DNA of 42,561 nucleotides, taken from Clostridiales bacterium. Its GTDB lineage: Bacteria > Bacillota > Clostridia > Saccharofermentanales > Saccharofermentanaceae. Positions 26,510 to 35,432 of the stretch are shown here, piece by piece; position 1 is the stretch's first letter; every line of letters starts with the position of its first letter. Position numbers and translations under genes: made by a program. The notes beneath the pieces were generated by a model. It did no database searches, had not been told where the DNA came from, and saw only the letters and a list, made by a program, of their open reading frames with translations. The stretch spans positions 1-42,561 of the forward strand of contig JAFZWN010000004.1 in assembly GCA_017617295.1 (NCBI GenBank). The letters run 5' to 3'.

Positions 26510-26565
26510 ATCTAATCCCGTTCTCCTTATCCTTTGCGCTTTCCGCGACAGATCATCATGACTTG

Positions 26566-26594
26566 ATTATAAGTCTGAATACCGTGCTTTACAA
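26566..26594 (-). promoter_or_regulatory. Promoter of the lipoprotein unit
   Basis: On the minus strand -35 TTGTAA (26594-26589), a 17-base spacer and a perfect -10 TATAAT (26571-26566) lie about 57 bases before the ATG at 26509. Confidence 0.65.
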
Positions 26595-26695
26595 GCACAA
26601 AATTATTGTTTTTCGATATTTTTTATCTAATTTTCGATAACGAAGTTCGTGATCTCATCCGTAAAGCGGGGGGAATCCCTTCATCAGCGTGTCGT

Positions 26696-26703
26696 GATAG
26701 AAT
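26696..26703 (+). promoter_or_regulatory. Possible -10 giving a leaderless dus transcript
   Basis: The -10 TAGAAT (26698-26703) lies 6 bases before the ATG at 26710, and no Shine-Dalgarno sequence is seen in front of that ATG. A start of transcription at the usual distance would fall on the A of the start codon. No clear -35 is found. Confidence 0.35.
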
Positions 26704-26709
26704 ATATCC

Positions 26710-27660
26710 ATGAAGATATATTTCGCACCGCTCGAGGGCATAACAGGCCATATATTCCGTAATGCATACAATGAGATCTACGGTCACATTGACAAGTACT
26801 TCGCGCCGTTCATTTCGCCTGCCGAGAAGTGTCCCGTAACGCCGCGGGATAGAAAGGAGATCGCTCCCGAGAATAATAAAGGGATAAACCTGGTACCGCA
26901 GATCCTGACATGCAGATCGGACGGTTTTATCGAAGCGGCAAAAGAGATCCGGGCAATGGGTTATAAAGAGGTGAACCTGAACCTCGGTTGCCCTTCGGGG
27001 ACGGTCTGTGCAAAAGGGAAGGGGGCAGGCTTTTTGCCTGAGACGCTTCTGCTTCAGAGATTCCTGGATGACATCTATTCATATGCCGCACAGGAAGACT
27101 TGAAGATATCGATCAAAACGAGGCTCGGTTTTTTTGACCCTGATGAGTTCTACGATCTGGTGGATATCTTTAACGGCTTTCCCCTGAGCGAACTGATCGT
27201 TCACCCGAGGATAAGATCAGACTTCTATATAGGGGAGGTCCGGAAGGAATACTTCTCATATGCTCTGAAGAATTCCCAAAACCCTCTTGTTTATAACGGG
27301 AATATCTTTTCCTGTAAGGACTATGATGATTTATCGGATTCATTTGGCATCACCCTTGATCCGGTTATGGCAGGAAGAGGTCTTATATCCGATCCGTCTC
27401 TTGCGGACAAGCTTAAGGGAATAGCATCGGAAACTGACATAGTGAAACTGCGAAGACTGCACGACACCGTTTATCACGCGTATCAGGAGATCATATCGCC
27501 TGATATCCATGTCCTCTACAAGATGCGGGAGCTGTGGACTTACTGGCGGATCCTTTTTGACGGAAAGGACCGCGACATCAAGCGCCTGCTGAAAGCGAAG
27601 AAATACAGAGAATACGAGGACATCGTATACCGTATCCTGGAAGGTTTCAGTGAGCAGTGA
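26710..27660 (+). CDS. tRNA-dihydrouridine synthase family protein
   Basis: 316 residues forming an FMN TIM barrel. The N-terminus (KIYFAPLEGITGHIFRN) is the typical Dus start, which fixes the initiation codon even though no ribosome site is visible. NLNLGCPSGTVCAKGKGAGFL holds the conserved Cys94 and the likely catalytic Cys100; ISIKTRLGF and IVHPR follow, and VMAGRGLISDP is the phosphate-binding end. Reduces specific tRNA uridines to dihydrouridine with NADPH. The C-terminal helical domain (~235-316) is complete. Confidence 0.9.
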   Translation: MKIYFAPLEGITGHIFRNAYNEIYGHIDKYFAPFISPAEKCPVTPRDRKEIAPENNKGINLVPQILTCRSDGFIEAAKEIRAMGYKEVNLNLGCPSGTVCAKGKGAGFLPETLLLQRFLDDIYSYAAQEDLKISIKTRLGFFDPDEFYDLVDIFNGFPLSELIVHPRIRSDFYIGEVRKEYFSYALKNSQNPLVYNGNIFSCKDYDDLSDSFGITLDPVMAGRGLISDPSLADKLKGIASETDIVKLRRLHDTVYHAYQEIISPDIHVLYKMRELWTYWRILFDGKDRDIKRLLKAKKYREYEDIVYRILEGFSEQ

Positions 27661-27687
27661 AAGTCACTTTCCTGTAAAGAACCTGAC

Positions 27688-27716
27688 TTGTAAAAAAACT
27701 TTGGCAATGGTATATA
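27688..27716 (+). promoter_or_regulatory. Promoter of the lipoprotein gene at 27761
   Basis: -35 TTGTAA (27688-27693), a 17-base spacer and -10 TATATA (27711-27716) lie 45 bases before the ATG. The ribosome site is a strong AAAGGAGG. Confidence 0.55.
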
Positions 27717-27760
27717 TTAGAAAATCAAATGAGGGGAACTTTTCCTAAAAGGAGGATCTT

Positions 27761-28222
27761 ATGAGATCATTTATAACAAAGGCAGCAGCATTGATCTTAT
27801 GTATCGGTATGGGTATAGCTTTGCCCTCCTGTTCCAAAGGGGCTCAGAATGAAGCGGATGAGACTGAAGCGGCGGCTACTGGCACTCAGGCAGAAGCCCG
27901 GAGCGGGGAAGGGGAGGATGCTCCTATCACATCAAACTGGGAATATTATAGCGTAACGACCGACGCAGGAACATTTTATGAGTCGGAGCTGGGGGAGGAT
28001 GACGTCAGGCCCATGTTCTCCACGGAAGACGGGGAGACGTTCCTTCTTTCTCTGACCGGAGAAAGGGTATATGACGGAAGTATCACTCTTCTGGAAGACG
28101 GAACATACGAGTTAAGACACGGTGACAACGAGAATGCTGTCTATGCAGAGATAAGCGGTGACACGCTCACTATCACGATCGTACCGGGATCATCATTTGT
28201 AGTGTTTAAGACAGCAGACTGA
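27761..28222 (+). CDS. Small lipoprotein, function unknown
   Basis: 153 residues. Signal peptide with lipobox ALPSC (~20-24), then an Ala/Glu/Thr-rich stalk (~30-58). The remaining ~90 residues look like a small all-beta domain (FLLSLTGERVYDGSITL, YELRHGDNENAVYAEISGDTLTI), similar in feel to the lipocalin-like or DUF4923-type folds found in Clostridia lipoproteins, but I cannot assign it. It has its own promoter and is convergent with the RibD-like gene. Confidence 0.75.
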   Translation: MRSFITKAAALILCIGMGIALPSCSKGAQNEADETEAAATGTQAEARSGEGEDAPITSNWEYYSVTTDAGTFYESELGEDDVRPMFSTEDGETFLLSLTGERVYDGSITLLEDGTYELRHGDNENAVYAEISGDTLTITIVPGSSFVVFKTAD

Positions 28223-28231
28223 GTTCAGGCT

Positions 28232-28918
28232 TCAGTTTAAGACTTTGTATCGAAGTCTCAGATATGAATCCTCGAGCTGTCTGCACTCTGTCAATTGAAG
28301 GGCGCCGAGCTTTTCCAGACCGATACCGTTTCGAAGTGACTCTCCGTCGATCAAAGTGGCGGTATCCTTTCCGCCTATGAGTACGGGCGCCACTACGATA
28401 TCCACATAGTCAAAGAGCTTTTCACGAAGGAATATGCTGTTAAGAGTTCCTCCGGATTGTATAGTGATGCGCTCACAGCCGAAGGAGCGCTTCAGGGTCT
28501 TGAGCATGTCCGTAAGCGACAATTGAAGTTGCAGGATTATATGGAGATTATCGGCATTGACCCCAAAAGCAGGGTGTTCGGGATTCGTCGTGACGAGAAC
28601 GAATTCTTTTGACAGTTCGCAGAAATAACGTATCCCGTGTTCTGTCAGATGCTGATTATCCAGGATCACAAAAGACACGGGAGACCGTTTGGGAAACGGC
28701 TTATCGTTAACGCCCATCTTTGCCTGGACACGCCCCGTATTAAATGACCACAGATCTGTTGTCTGTTCGATATCGTAATACTGCTGAAGTCCTTCCCTGA
28801 CACCGTGGATCTTGGGAAGATCCTTGTCAACGTCCATGTCGTCTGTGGAGCCGGTACTTATCTTCCCGTCGACAGACATCAACATATATAAGGTGGTTAC
28901 CGGTCTGCCATTATCCAT
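28232..28918 (-). CDS. RibD C-terminal/dihydrofolate-reductase-like protein
   Basis: 228 residues from the ATG at 28918, preceded by GGAGG at 9 bases. The in-frame ATG at 29080 adds a segment unlike the family. The DHFR-like Rossmann fold of RibD_C is visible: TTLYMLMSVDGKIS at the start, SFNTGRVQAKMG, PVSFVILDNQHL, then ITIQSGGTLNSIFL and VDIVVAPVLIGGKDTATLI. Such proteins reduce pyrimidine or pterin intermediates with NADPH; the exact substrate is unknown because no riboflavin genes are nearby. Confidence 0.85.
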   Translation of the reverse strand: MDNGRPVTTLYMLMSVDGKISTGSTDDMDVDKDLPKIHGVREGLQQYYDIEQTTDLWSFNTGRVQAKMGVNDKPFPKRSPVSFVILDNQHLTEHGIRYFCELSKEFVLVTTNPEHPAFGVNADNLHIILQLQLSLTDMLKTLKRSFGCERITIQSGGTLNSIFLREKLFDYVDIVVAPVLIGGKDTATLIDGESLRNGIGLEKLGALQLTECRQLEDSYLRLRYKVLN

Positions 28919-29080
28919 ATTCCTGATCCTCCGTGTATCTCCGGATGCTGTCTGCCGTTTCCCTGTAAAGTGCTTCGATAGAGGCGATCTTTTCCAAGAC
29001 CTCTTTATCAGATATCTTTCGCGGATTGCCCGGCCTTCGTTTAATTCTATGATCCTCCCGATGCGGACCTGAATGATCAT
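28911..29080 (-). pseudogene. Possible small frameshifted gene overlapping the RibD-like start
   Basis: From the ATG at 29080 the first ~22 codons read like real protein (MIIQVRIGRIIELNEGRAIR). After about 29015 the coding-like frame moves by one base and reads DKEVLEKIASIEALYRETAD onwards, ending at TAA 28911-28913, which overlaps the RibD-like ATG. Joined, they would give a ~56-residue helical protein. No clear ribosome site is seen. The bases 29081-29269 beyond it show no feature. Confidence 0.3.
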
Positions 29081-29269
29081 TACTGTACCGGCGATGTTTG
29101 GTTACAGATAATTATACAAGGAAAGATAAAATAATTAAATAAGATATAAATGTTTATTGACAAGGGAGAGTGATCTGTACTTTGGACATCTTGATGCTGA
29201 GTGTAATTTGATTACTCGAAAATGACAAAGATTACACCACTTCAAGTGAAGCCTTGTCAGAGTCAGAGC

Positions 29270-29965
29270 TTAGGAAGCTGAATATCGTTTTTTATAGTAT
29301 TCGTATATTGCTCCGTCTATATCAAACTGTGAGGGCTCCCATATGCCGTCATCCTTCATGTTACATTCAAATGCTATTCTGCCCTCGACAAATTTAGCTC
29401 TTATTGCCTTGAGAATATTATTAGCCTGGTCCGTATAAGGAGCATGATCAGGAAAAACCAAAGATCTGATATAAGATTCTTCTGACTCCCATTCAGGTTT
29501 AAATATATTATTTATATAATTATCAATTTCCAATTCCCTAAACTCGATCGAGTTAATGCCATCCTGCCATAATCCCTGATAAGTCTTTGCTTTCCGGTAG
29601 TCTAAGTTTGTGTTTACAAGTTGATTTATATGACTGTTGATCTCACCCCATAAACGGTCTTTTGATTTGCATACAGCAACGTTTTTATACGAATAGTTAT
29701 TGTCATTTGATACAGTTTTAAGGACCCAAATGCACGGATCATCATTGTTATAAGAATCTTTATACTCTTCAGCATAATGGTTTGTTTTTTCTTTTAACGC
29801 ATATGAAAGAGATTTGTTTGAGTTTGTCTTTGACGTCCATATCTCTTTATCTTTACAGTCTTTAAGTTTATAGCCGTCTTCATTAACTATGCTGCATATT
29901 TTATTAGTATATTTTTCAATTATCTTCGTTTCTTTCTTTTCAATAGGATCATGTATTGATATCAT
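29270..29965 (-). CDS. Hypothetical protein, AT-rich ORFan
   Basis: 231 residues, rich in Lys, Asn, Tyr and Ser. Base composition is clearly AT-richer than the flanking genes, which suggests recent transfer. No motif, membrane helix or signal peptide is recognised. The ribosome site GAAGGGA lies before the ATG, and the frame is open for almost 700 bases with normal codon pattern, so it is probably expressed. It stands alone. Confidence 0.6.
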   Translation of the reverse strand: MISIHDPIEKKETKIIEKYTNKICSIVNEDGYKLKDCKDKEIWTSKTNSNKSLSYALKEKTNHYAEEYKDSYNNDDPCIWVLKTVSNDNNYSYKNVAVCKSKDRLWGEINSHINQLVNTNLDYRKAKTYQGLWQDGINSIEFRELEIDNYINNIFKPEWESEESYIRSLVFPDHAPYTDQANNILKAIRAKFVEGRIAFECNMKDDGIWEPSQFDIDGAIYEYYKKRYSAS

Positions 29966-30118
29966 TGCATTTCCCTTCTCCCGGTGAAAGGATTCACCGT
30001 GTTCCGACTTTGGTATAACTTCATACCCTAATATTATCAGATAAACTTGGCAAATCTTATCTATACTTACAGTATAAAAAGATCATCCCCGATTGTACTG
30101 CCGGTGGATTAATTACAA

Positions 30119-30176
30119 CCTCCGTTTCTTATACAATTTAGACAGTGAAAATATACTGTCGGTTGAATAACGGAGG
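30119..30176 (+). promoter_or_regulatory. Leader dyads that could mask the ribosome site of the 30185 gene
   Basis: CCTCCGTT (30119-30126) is the exact reverse complement of AACGGAGG (30169-30176), which contains the Shine-Dalgarno GGAGG for the ATG at 30185. Nested inside is GACAGT (30141-30146) / ACTGTC (30155-30160). If transcription starts before 30119, the mRNA can hide its ribosome site. Confidence 0.4.
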
Positions 30177-30184
30177 CGAAAGAT

Positions 30185-31468
30185 ATGAGCAGCAGGAAGA
30201 TCCCGTTTGGCAGGATGGCGGCCGTTATAGTAGTTATCTTTGTGCTTGTCGCGTTTAATGTGAGATCTGTCAGATTACTGCGGAATTCTGATTTCGTATA
30301 CAGTAATGATCTTCAGGTGTATAGCGGCACGGTCGAAGCGATCAAAGAAGTGGAATGGGAACTTATAGATGGTGTGTGTACAGAGCAAGGCCGTAATGTG
30401 GATTCTACGATAATCAGTGACAATTATATCCACAATGTAAAGATAAAGCTTGTCAATGAGACCGGAAGCAGATGGTTCTATGCGGACAACAGGTCTTATG
30501 TGCGCGGCGATCTCGGCAGCGCCAGCGGTATGAATATTGTTAAGAAAGGAATGTATCTCTCTTTTGTTTACGGGAAAAATTTTATGTCCGACGATTATGT
30601 CAAAGCGATGAGCGTCAGTGATTTCACATCATCTGTGAACCGCGGTTATGCCATATTTGTACTTTCTCCGAGTTTAATCGTTCTTCTATGCTCCATAATC
30701 CTTATCGATCCCTTGCGCGACCCATACAGGAAAAAGGGAAAAGGGAGAAAAGTCATAAAGACCGTCTGCATCGTACTGACCGTGGCTGCAGCCAATTTCG
30801 GTTTTTTAGGTACAGGCATCTACAGTTATCTATTGAGATTACAGAAAGCCGCTGCCACGCCACCGGTACGTGCTCATGCACCGATCATCTACATATACGG
30901 CGATGAGGAGGAGAGCATAAATGTTAAGCTCGACATCAAAGGAGATCTTACCTGTACATATCCCGAATATGATACGGAAGACGGGTGGAATGTAACAGCT
31001 TCACCGGACGGAACGCTCACAGACATGAACGGAGATAAGTACAGGTATCTCTTCTGGGAAGCTGATCTTGATATGGACTGCGACATGAGCAGGGGCTATT
31101 GCGTGAGGGGATGCGATACCGAAGAGTTCCTTGATCAGGCACTGGCGGAACTCGGACTCAATGAGACGGAGGCCGCGGATTTTATAAGCTTCTGGCTTCC
31201 GTTCATGAGCGAAAGTCCATATAACGTAATATCGTTTCAGACTACCACATATACCGATGCCGCCGGACTTAATGTAACGCCCGCTCCGGACGTGACGGTT
31301 CGTGTCAACATGTTGTGGTACATGTCCTACGAGTATGTCGACATCGAGCCGCAGGACCTTAGCGGAATGAACCCCGGACTTACGGATCGTGAAGGTCTCG
31401 TGCTCGTAGAGTGGGGCGGTGAAGTGTTGGAATGGCGGTGTCAAAGGGGTTTTCAGACATTCGAATGA
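30185..31468 (+). CDS. Membrane protein with three helices and a conserved C-terminal outer domain
   Basis: 427 residues. Helix 1 at ~10-30, an outer domain of ~120 residues, helices 2 and 3 at ~155-175 and ~193-218, and a C-terminal domain (~235-427) that should also face outward. The C-terminal part (VKLDIKGDLTCTYPEY, GWNVTASPDGTLTD, YRYLFWEADLDMDCD) resembles a conserved but unnamed domain of Clostridia surface proteins; I know no function for it. The paired Cys residues (C307, C315 region) could form a disulfide. Single gene with a structured leader. Confidence 0.75.
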   Translation: MSSRKIPFGRMAAVIVVIFVLVAFNVRSVRLLRNSDFVYSNDLQVYSGTVEAIKEVEWELIDGVCTEQGRNVDSTIISDNYIHNVKIKLVNETGSRWFYADNRSYVRGDLGSASGMNIVKKGMYLSFVYGKNFMSDDYVKAMSVSDFTSSVNRGYAIFVLSPSLIVLLCSIILIDPLRDPYRKKGKGRKVIKTVCIVLTVAAANFGFLGTGIYSYLLRLQKAAATPPVRAHAPIIYIYGDEEESINVKLDIKGDLTCTYPEYDTEDGWNVTASPDGTLTDMNGDKYRYLFWEADLDMDCDMSRGYCVRGCDTEEFLDQALAELGLNETEAADFISFWLPFMSESPYNVISFQTTTYTDAAGLNVTPAPDVTVRVNMLWYMSYEYVDIEPQDLSGMNPGLTDREGLVLVEWGGEVLEWRCQRGFQTFE

Positions 31469-31475
31469 TACGTGC

Positions 31476-31530
31476 TTGACAGTGGCCGCCCTTCGGTGCT
31501 ATATTCCTTTTATGAATGAATTTTCGTTCA
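31476..31530 (+). promoter_or_regulatory. Promoter and TetR-type operator of the SDR/condensation operon
   Basis: -35 TTGACA (31476-31481), an 18-base spacer and -10 TATATT (31500-31505). Eight bases further lies the near-perfect dyad TGAATGAA (31513-31520) / TTCGTTCA (31523-31530), placed over the start of transcription as expected for autorepression by the TetR protein encoded next. Confidence 0.75.
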
Positions 31531-31552
31531 GTCAAAAAAGGAGAGATGAGAG

Positions 31553-32131
31553 ATGCCCAAGAGCGAAGAACAGTGTAAGCAGCAAAGGGAAGAGATGAGA
31601 AGAAGGATCCTTAAGGAGTCGTCTTTGTATTTCGCGCGTAACGGATTCGGCGATACTAAGATCGGAGATCTTGCCAGGCATATCGGGATAGGACAGGGGA
31701 CGATCTACCTGTACTTTAAATCCAAAGAGGAGCTTTTTGAAGAGATAAGGAGATCGGCGGAGAACAGGGAAGAGATAAAGAAGCTGGATGCTCTTTCGAA
31801 GCTTCCTTTGCCTTCTAAGACAAAGATAGATATGATCTCGGCAGAGATGGAGAAGAAGCTTAAAAAGGACGAAGAATATGTAGTCAAGATCACTCTTCTT
31901 ACGCAGCTTCTTATGGAGCAGCAGGAGACTCTTTACAGGAACGATCTTTATAAGATCCTGGCAAAGATCATAAGGCAGGGTCAGAAGGAGGGAAGCGTAG
32001 TAAAAGGTGATGCCGTCTATCTCGCCGATCTCTACTGGGGAACGGTCTATATGTATGCGTTAAAGAAGCTCTTCGTAAGTGATTGCAAGATGGTAAATAA
32101 AGAGACACTCTCACGTCTTCTGGTGATATGA
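31553..32131 (+). CDS. TetR/AcrR family regulator
   Basis: 192 residues. N-terminal DNA-binding domain with SSLYFARNGFGDTKIGDLARH and IGIGQGTIYLYFKSKEELF. The C-terminal ligand domain is not specific to a known subgroup; FabR/FadR-like TetR proteins that sense acyl-CoA often sit beside lipid genes, which would suit the context, but that is inference. Ribosome site AAGGAG. The stop lies one base before the SDR start. A dyad at 31513-31530 is the likely autoregulatory site. Confidence 0.92.
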   Translation: MPKSEEQCKQQREEMRRRILKESSLYFARNGFGDTKIGDLARHIGIGQGTIYLYFKSKEELFEEIRRSAENREEIKKLDALSKLPLPSKTKIDMISAEMEKKLKKDEEYVVKITLLTQLLMEQQETLYRNDLYKILAKIIRQGQKEGSVVKGDAVYLADLYWGTVYMYALKKLFVSDCKMVNKETLSRLLVI

Positions 32132-32132
32132 T

Positions 32133-32891
32133 ATGTCAAGGGTAGCGATAGTGACAGGTGCCACTGGAGGCATCGGGAAAAAGTTTGTTGAACGCATCTG
32201 TCTCATGGAAGATATCGACGTGATATGGGCAGTCGGAAGAAATAAAGAGAAGCTCGATGAGCTTTGTGAAGTTTCACCCAAAGTGGTTTCTGTCGAGGCT
32301 GATCTGGCGGCAGACGGAGTAGACGTCATCGCGGATCTGATCGACTCGCATAAGCCTGATATCCGTATGCTCGTTAATAATGCCGGAACAGGATCTATGG
32401 GTCCCTACTATGATATGGGAAGAGATAAGGTGGCGGCATGTTGTACGGTCAATTGCACTGCTCCCTCGGAACTGATCTCAGTAGTCTTACCATACATGAG
32501 AGAAGGCGCGAAGATCCTTAATATCTCGTCTGCTTCTTCATTCCAGCCTAACCCGTATCTTGCAGTATATTCAGCAAGCAAGGTCTATCTTAAGAACCTC
32601 TCGAGAGCACTGTCGGTAGAGCTTAAGCCGCGAGGTATCACAGTAACATGCGTGTGCCCCGGATGGGTGGATACCGGCATGCTCCCTAAGACCAAAGACG
32701 GCAAGGAGATAAGATACAGCGGTCTGATCAGTCCCGATCTTGTTGCAGACAAGGCGCTTTGTGACAGCAGCAGGGGGAAGGATATGTCCGTGCCGGGATC
32801 CTTCGCCAAATACTTCAGATTCTATTCGAAGATAACACCTGCATCGCTTGTCATGAAGCAATGGATGAAAGCGATCAGAAGATACATATGA
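32133..32891 (+). CDS. Short-chain dehydrogenase/reductase (SDR)
   Basis: 252 residues. Cofactor motif TGATGGIG (~8-15), NNAG (~78-81), catalytic Ser in SSASS, YSASK (Tyr/Lys pair) and CPGWVDTGM are all present, so the enzyme should be active with NAD(P)H. Length is normal for classical SDRs. Similar proteins reduce keto groups of acyl chains, steroids or sugars. It is translationally coupled on both sides (ATGATATG with TetR; ATGA overlap with the acyltransferase-like gene). Confidence 0.92.
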   Translation: MSRVAIVTGATGGIGKKFVERICLMEDIDVIWAVGRNKEKLDELCEVSPKVVSVEADLAADGVDVIADLIDSHKPDIRMLVNNAGTGSMGPYYDMGRDKVAACCTVNCTAPSELISVVLPYMREGAKILNISSASSFQPNPYLAVYSASKVYLKNLSRALSVELKPRGITVTCVCPGWVDTGMLPKTKDGKEIRYSGLISPDLVADKALCDSSRGKDMSVPGSFAKYFRFYSKITPASLVMKQWMKAIRRYI

Positions 32892-34078
32892 GATACAGGA
32901 TCGATACAGAGAGGGTCGAACTCTTTGACGTTAACGTGCTGATCGTTATGCAGGTGCACCTTAATAAGGAAGTGCCGTTTCAAGAACTTTCACGAGCTTT
33001 CCGGGAAGCCACCGGTATTCACGAGATACTGAATTCGAAAGTATCGATCGAAGGATCAGGAGAGGCATATTACGTTACACACGATGAGCCCCAAAACAGC
33101 ATCAGCATTACAGACTGTTCCCTGGAAGAGATGATCGCAAGGAACGAGAAGATCAGGTTCAGGATAGAAAACGGAGAATATATACGGGCATTTGTATCTT
33201 CCGATAAGATCGCTTTCCTTATGCATCACTTAGGCGGTGACGGCAAATCCCTGCTGTATTTTATCGAGACATTCATGAAGTGTCTTTCCGGTATCAGGTG
33301 CGATAATATGCCTTTCCGTCATACGACGTTAGAGAGTATTCCCGGAGGCGGGAAATTGCCGTTTTTCCATAACATTTTGACACGGATCTGGAACAGGAAA
33401 TGGGGCAGTCAAAGGCGTGTGTTCACATATGCAGATATGGACGTTTCCTATGAGGATTTCTGGAGCAGGAAAAAGACCCGGATCGAGACATCCAGATATG
33501 AAAGAAACGAGCTTAGGAAACTTCTTAAAAGTGCCAAAGAAGCGGGAGTCTCCCTGACGTCTTATCTCATAACGCAGATGGTAAGAGACATGGGGATAAG
33601 AGCGGAGATCGGCCTGGCAGTCAACGCTAGAACTGACGGAAATAAATGTATGGGAAATCAGGTTACGGGGACGGCGATTACTTTCGGATACGATACGAGA
33701 AGATCTTTCGAAGATAATGCGAAAACGGTTCAGAGATCGTTAAGAAAAGAGCTCGAAAATGACACGCGGAAATTCTTCGCATTGAACTTTATGGGGAGGC
33801 TCGATCCGACACTTCGAGATGCACTTAACATGGAGCGGGCGGGATACTATCACAGCCGGTTTACTTCGAGAGTGGCCGGGTATCTGGGATACGGAGACAG
33901 GATCAGAGATATCAGCATAACGAATCTGACGCGTGCTGATATACCGCTTATATACGGCGGATATGAGATAGAGGATATCGTGTTCGTTCCGCCTGTCGTA
34001 TCTTATGCGAAGAACGTCATCGGTATCGTTACGACAGGCGATGTCATGAACGTAACGAGGCATTTTTATGATGAGTAA
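32888..34078 (+). CDS. Condensation-domain-type acyltransferase-like protein
   Basis: 396 residues from the ATG at 32888, which overlaps the SDR stop as ATGA. The HHxxxDG motif of NRPS condensation domains and CoA-dependent acyltransferases is intact as HHLGGDG (113-119; second His is the catalytic base in the family). The C-terminal half has the GYGDRIRDISITNL strand and a closing segment near NVIGIVTTGDVM. There is no adenylation or carrier domain nearby, so it probably acts on a CoA- or ACP-bound acyl group and a small acceptor, as in wax-ester/PapA-type enzymes. The SDR would supply or reduce one partner. Confidence 0.85.
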   Translation: MRYRIDTERVELFDVNVLIVMQVHLNKEVPFQELSRAFREATGIHEILNSKVSIEGSGEAYYVTHDEPQNSISITDCSLEEMIARNEKIRFRIENGEYIRAFVSSDKIAFLMHHLGGDGKSLLYFIETFMKCLSGIRCDNMPFRHTTLESIPGGGKLPFFHNILTRIWNRKWGSQRRVFTYADMDVSYEDFWSRKKTRIETSRYERNELRKLLKSAKEAGVSLTSYLITQMVRDMGIRAEIGLAVNARTDGNKCMGNQVTGTAITFGYDTRRSFEDNAKTVQRSLRKELENDTRKFFALNFMGRLDPTLRDALNMERAGYYHSRFTSRVAGYLGYGDRIRDISITNLTRADIPLIYGGYEIEDIVFVPPVVSYAKNVIGIVTTGDVMNVTRHFYDE

Positions 34079-34173
34079 AGTCTGACGATCTTGCTTCCTT
34101 TTATAGCGGTCATGCCATGAATGGTATCCTATGCATTCTGATATTTCCGGCATACGGCTATGTATGAATTATT

Positions 34174-35376
34174 TCAAAAGTTGTATTTTAATCCGTAATC
34201 ATTGTTCAGGTCGAATCGTATTTCCGGATCAGCAGAATAACCGATCGACATTTCACGCTGCAGAGGGTCACTCATATCAAAAACCGGCATTTTTCCTCTT
34301 GGCTGAAGGATCTTTCCATCAAATTGTTTTATCCTGTCGGCAAATATATCGTTCCGGTAGAGTTCTACAAGAATCTTTGCTGCGGAATGAGTATGTTCTC
34401 CTAAATTCTGCTTTTTGTACTCATCTTTTTCGTTCAGCCACTTGAAAAGGTATGTATCGACTATCTTACTAACGACCGGTGTCTCTCCCTCGCTGACAAG
34501 AACTTCAATAACGTGTCGATCTCCGGTGTATTTGCACAGCTTTTCAAACAAACTGTCTGTCAGACCGGTGCTTTTGATCTCTTCGATCGTAAGATTATTG
34601 ATAACGACTTTCTCATCACTCCAAGATAGTTCTTCTCCGCGGAAGAATCGCTTTTTATTTTCTTCTAAAGCTTTTTGCTTTTTTTCTTCTTCTAATTTTT
34701 CCTGCTGCCGTTTACGCTCTTCTGTCTCTAATTGTTTTCTTAACTCTATTGAATCAAGATAGTCCTTATATTTTTGGATTACTTCGGGAATCGTAAGTTC
34801 CCAGAAAGCGAGCCTACTTATTCCATCATTCTTAGTCTGAGTTGCCACTTCATACATAATGTTTTCGAATTCTTCTTTGATATCGATCGTATTTTTCAAG
34901 TGTTCGATCAGCGAATCTGCTTTTTTCAGACTGAAACTTGATGTTATTAAAAGATCTTTCATTTCATCAACAGACAGACTGTCCCAAAAGCACTCGATCG
35001 CAATATTGTTATTCGGATTTACTTCCTTTTTCAGGTTTTCAAAAGCTTCTTTATCATGTCCATTATACTTCAGGGAATAGTATCTTATGATCAGATCCGG
35101 ATCGGATATATATTCATTCAGTCTGCTCTTGTCGTGAAGCTGATCGATCAATTCTTTCTTGATCTGATCGTTTTTCTTTCCCCCTAGCCTTACCCCTTTC
35201 ATAGCCCGCAGTATCGCGTCATCCGATCTGAGTTTTCTCGCTGCAGTCATGCGGACTTTCTCATGCGGACTTTCAAGGACAGCTGACAGCAGTTGATCTT
35301 CGTCCTGTAATTGTGTTACAAAAGCTAAAGCTTTTTCTTCGTTTTTATGCATCCATTTAGGTTTGAACAAGCTCAT
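34174..35376 (-). CDS. HEAT-like helical protein with central coiled coil
   Basis: 400 residues. The N-terminal part (~10-130) shows repeated helix pairs of HEAT style (LLSAVLESPHEKVRMTAARKL; YISDPDLIIRYYSLKY). Residues ~205-245 are a charged coiled coil rich in Glu/Lys/Gln. The C-terminus (~330-400) has an amphipathic tail with MPVFDMSDPLQREMS. No enzyme motif. AT-richer than the core genes. It follows the DUF2075 remnant by ~56 bases on the same strand and may be part of the same acquired block. Confidence 0.7.
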   Translation of the reverse strand: MSLFKPKWMHKNEEKALAFVTQLQDEDQLLSAVLESPHEKVRMTAARKLRSDDAILRAMKGVRLGGKKNDQIKKELIDQLHDKSRLNEYISDPDLIIRYYSLKYNGHDKEAFENLKKEVNPNNNIAIECFWDSLSVDEMKDLLITSSFSLKKADSLIEHLKNTIDIKEEFENIMYEVATQTKNDGISRLAFWELTIPEVIQKYKDYLDSIELRKQLETEERKRQQEKLEEEKKQKALEENKKRFFRGEELSWSDEKVVINNLTIEEIKSTGLTDSLFEKLCKYTGDRHVIEVLVSEGETPVVSKIVDTYLFKWLNEKDEYKKQNLGEHTHSAAKILVELYRNDIFADRIKQFDGKILQPRGKMPVFDMSDPLQREMSIGYSADPEIRFDLNNDYGLKYNF

Positions 35377-35432
35377 ATAGTTTCCTCACTAACGGCTAAA
35401 GTAATAATATCATTGTATGTCTGTTTCCATGT

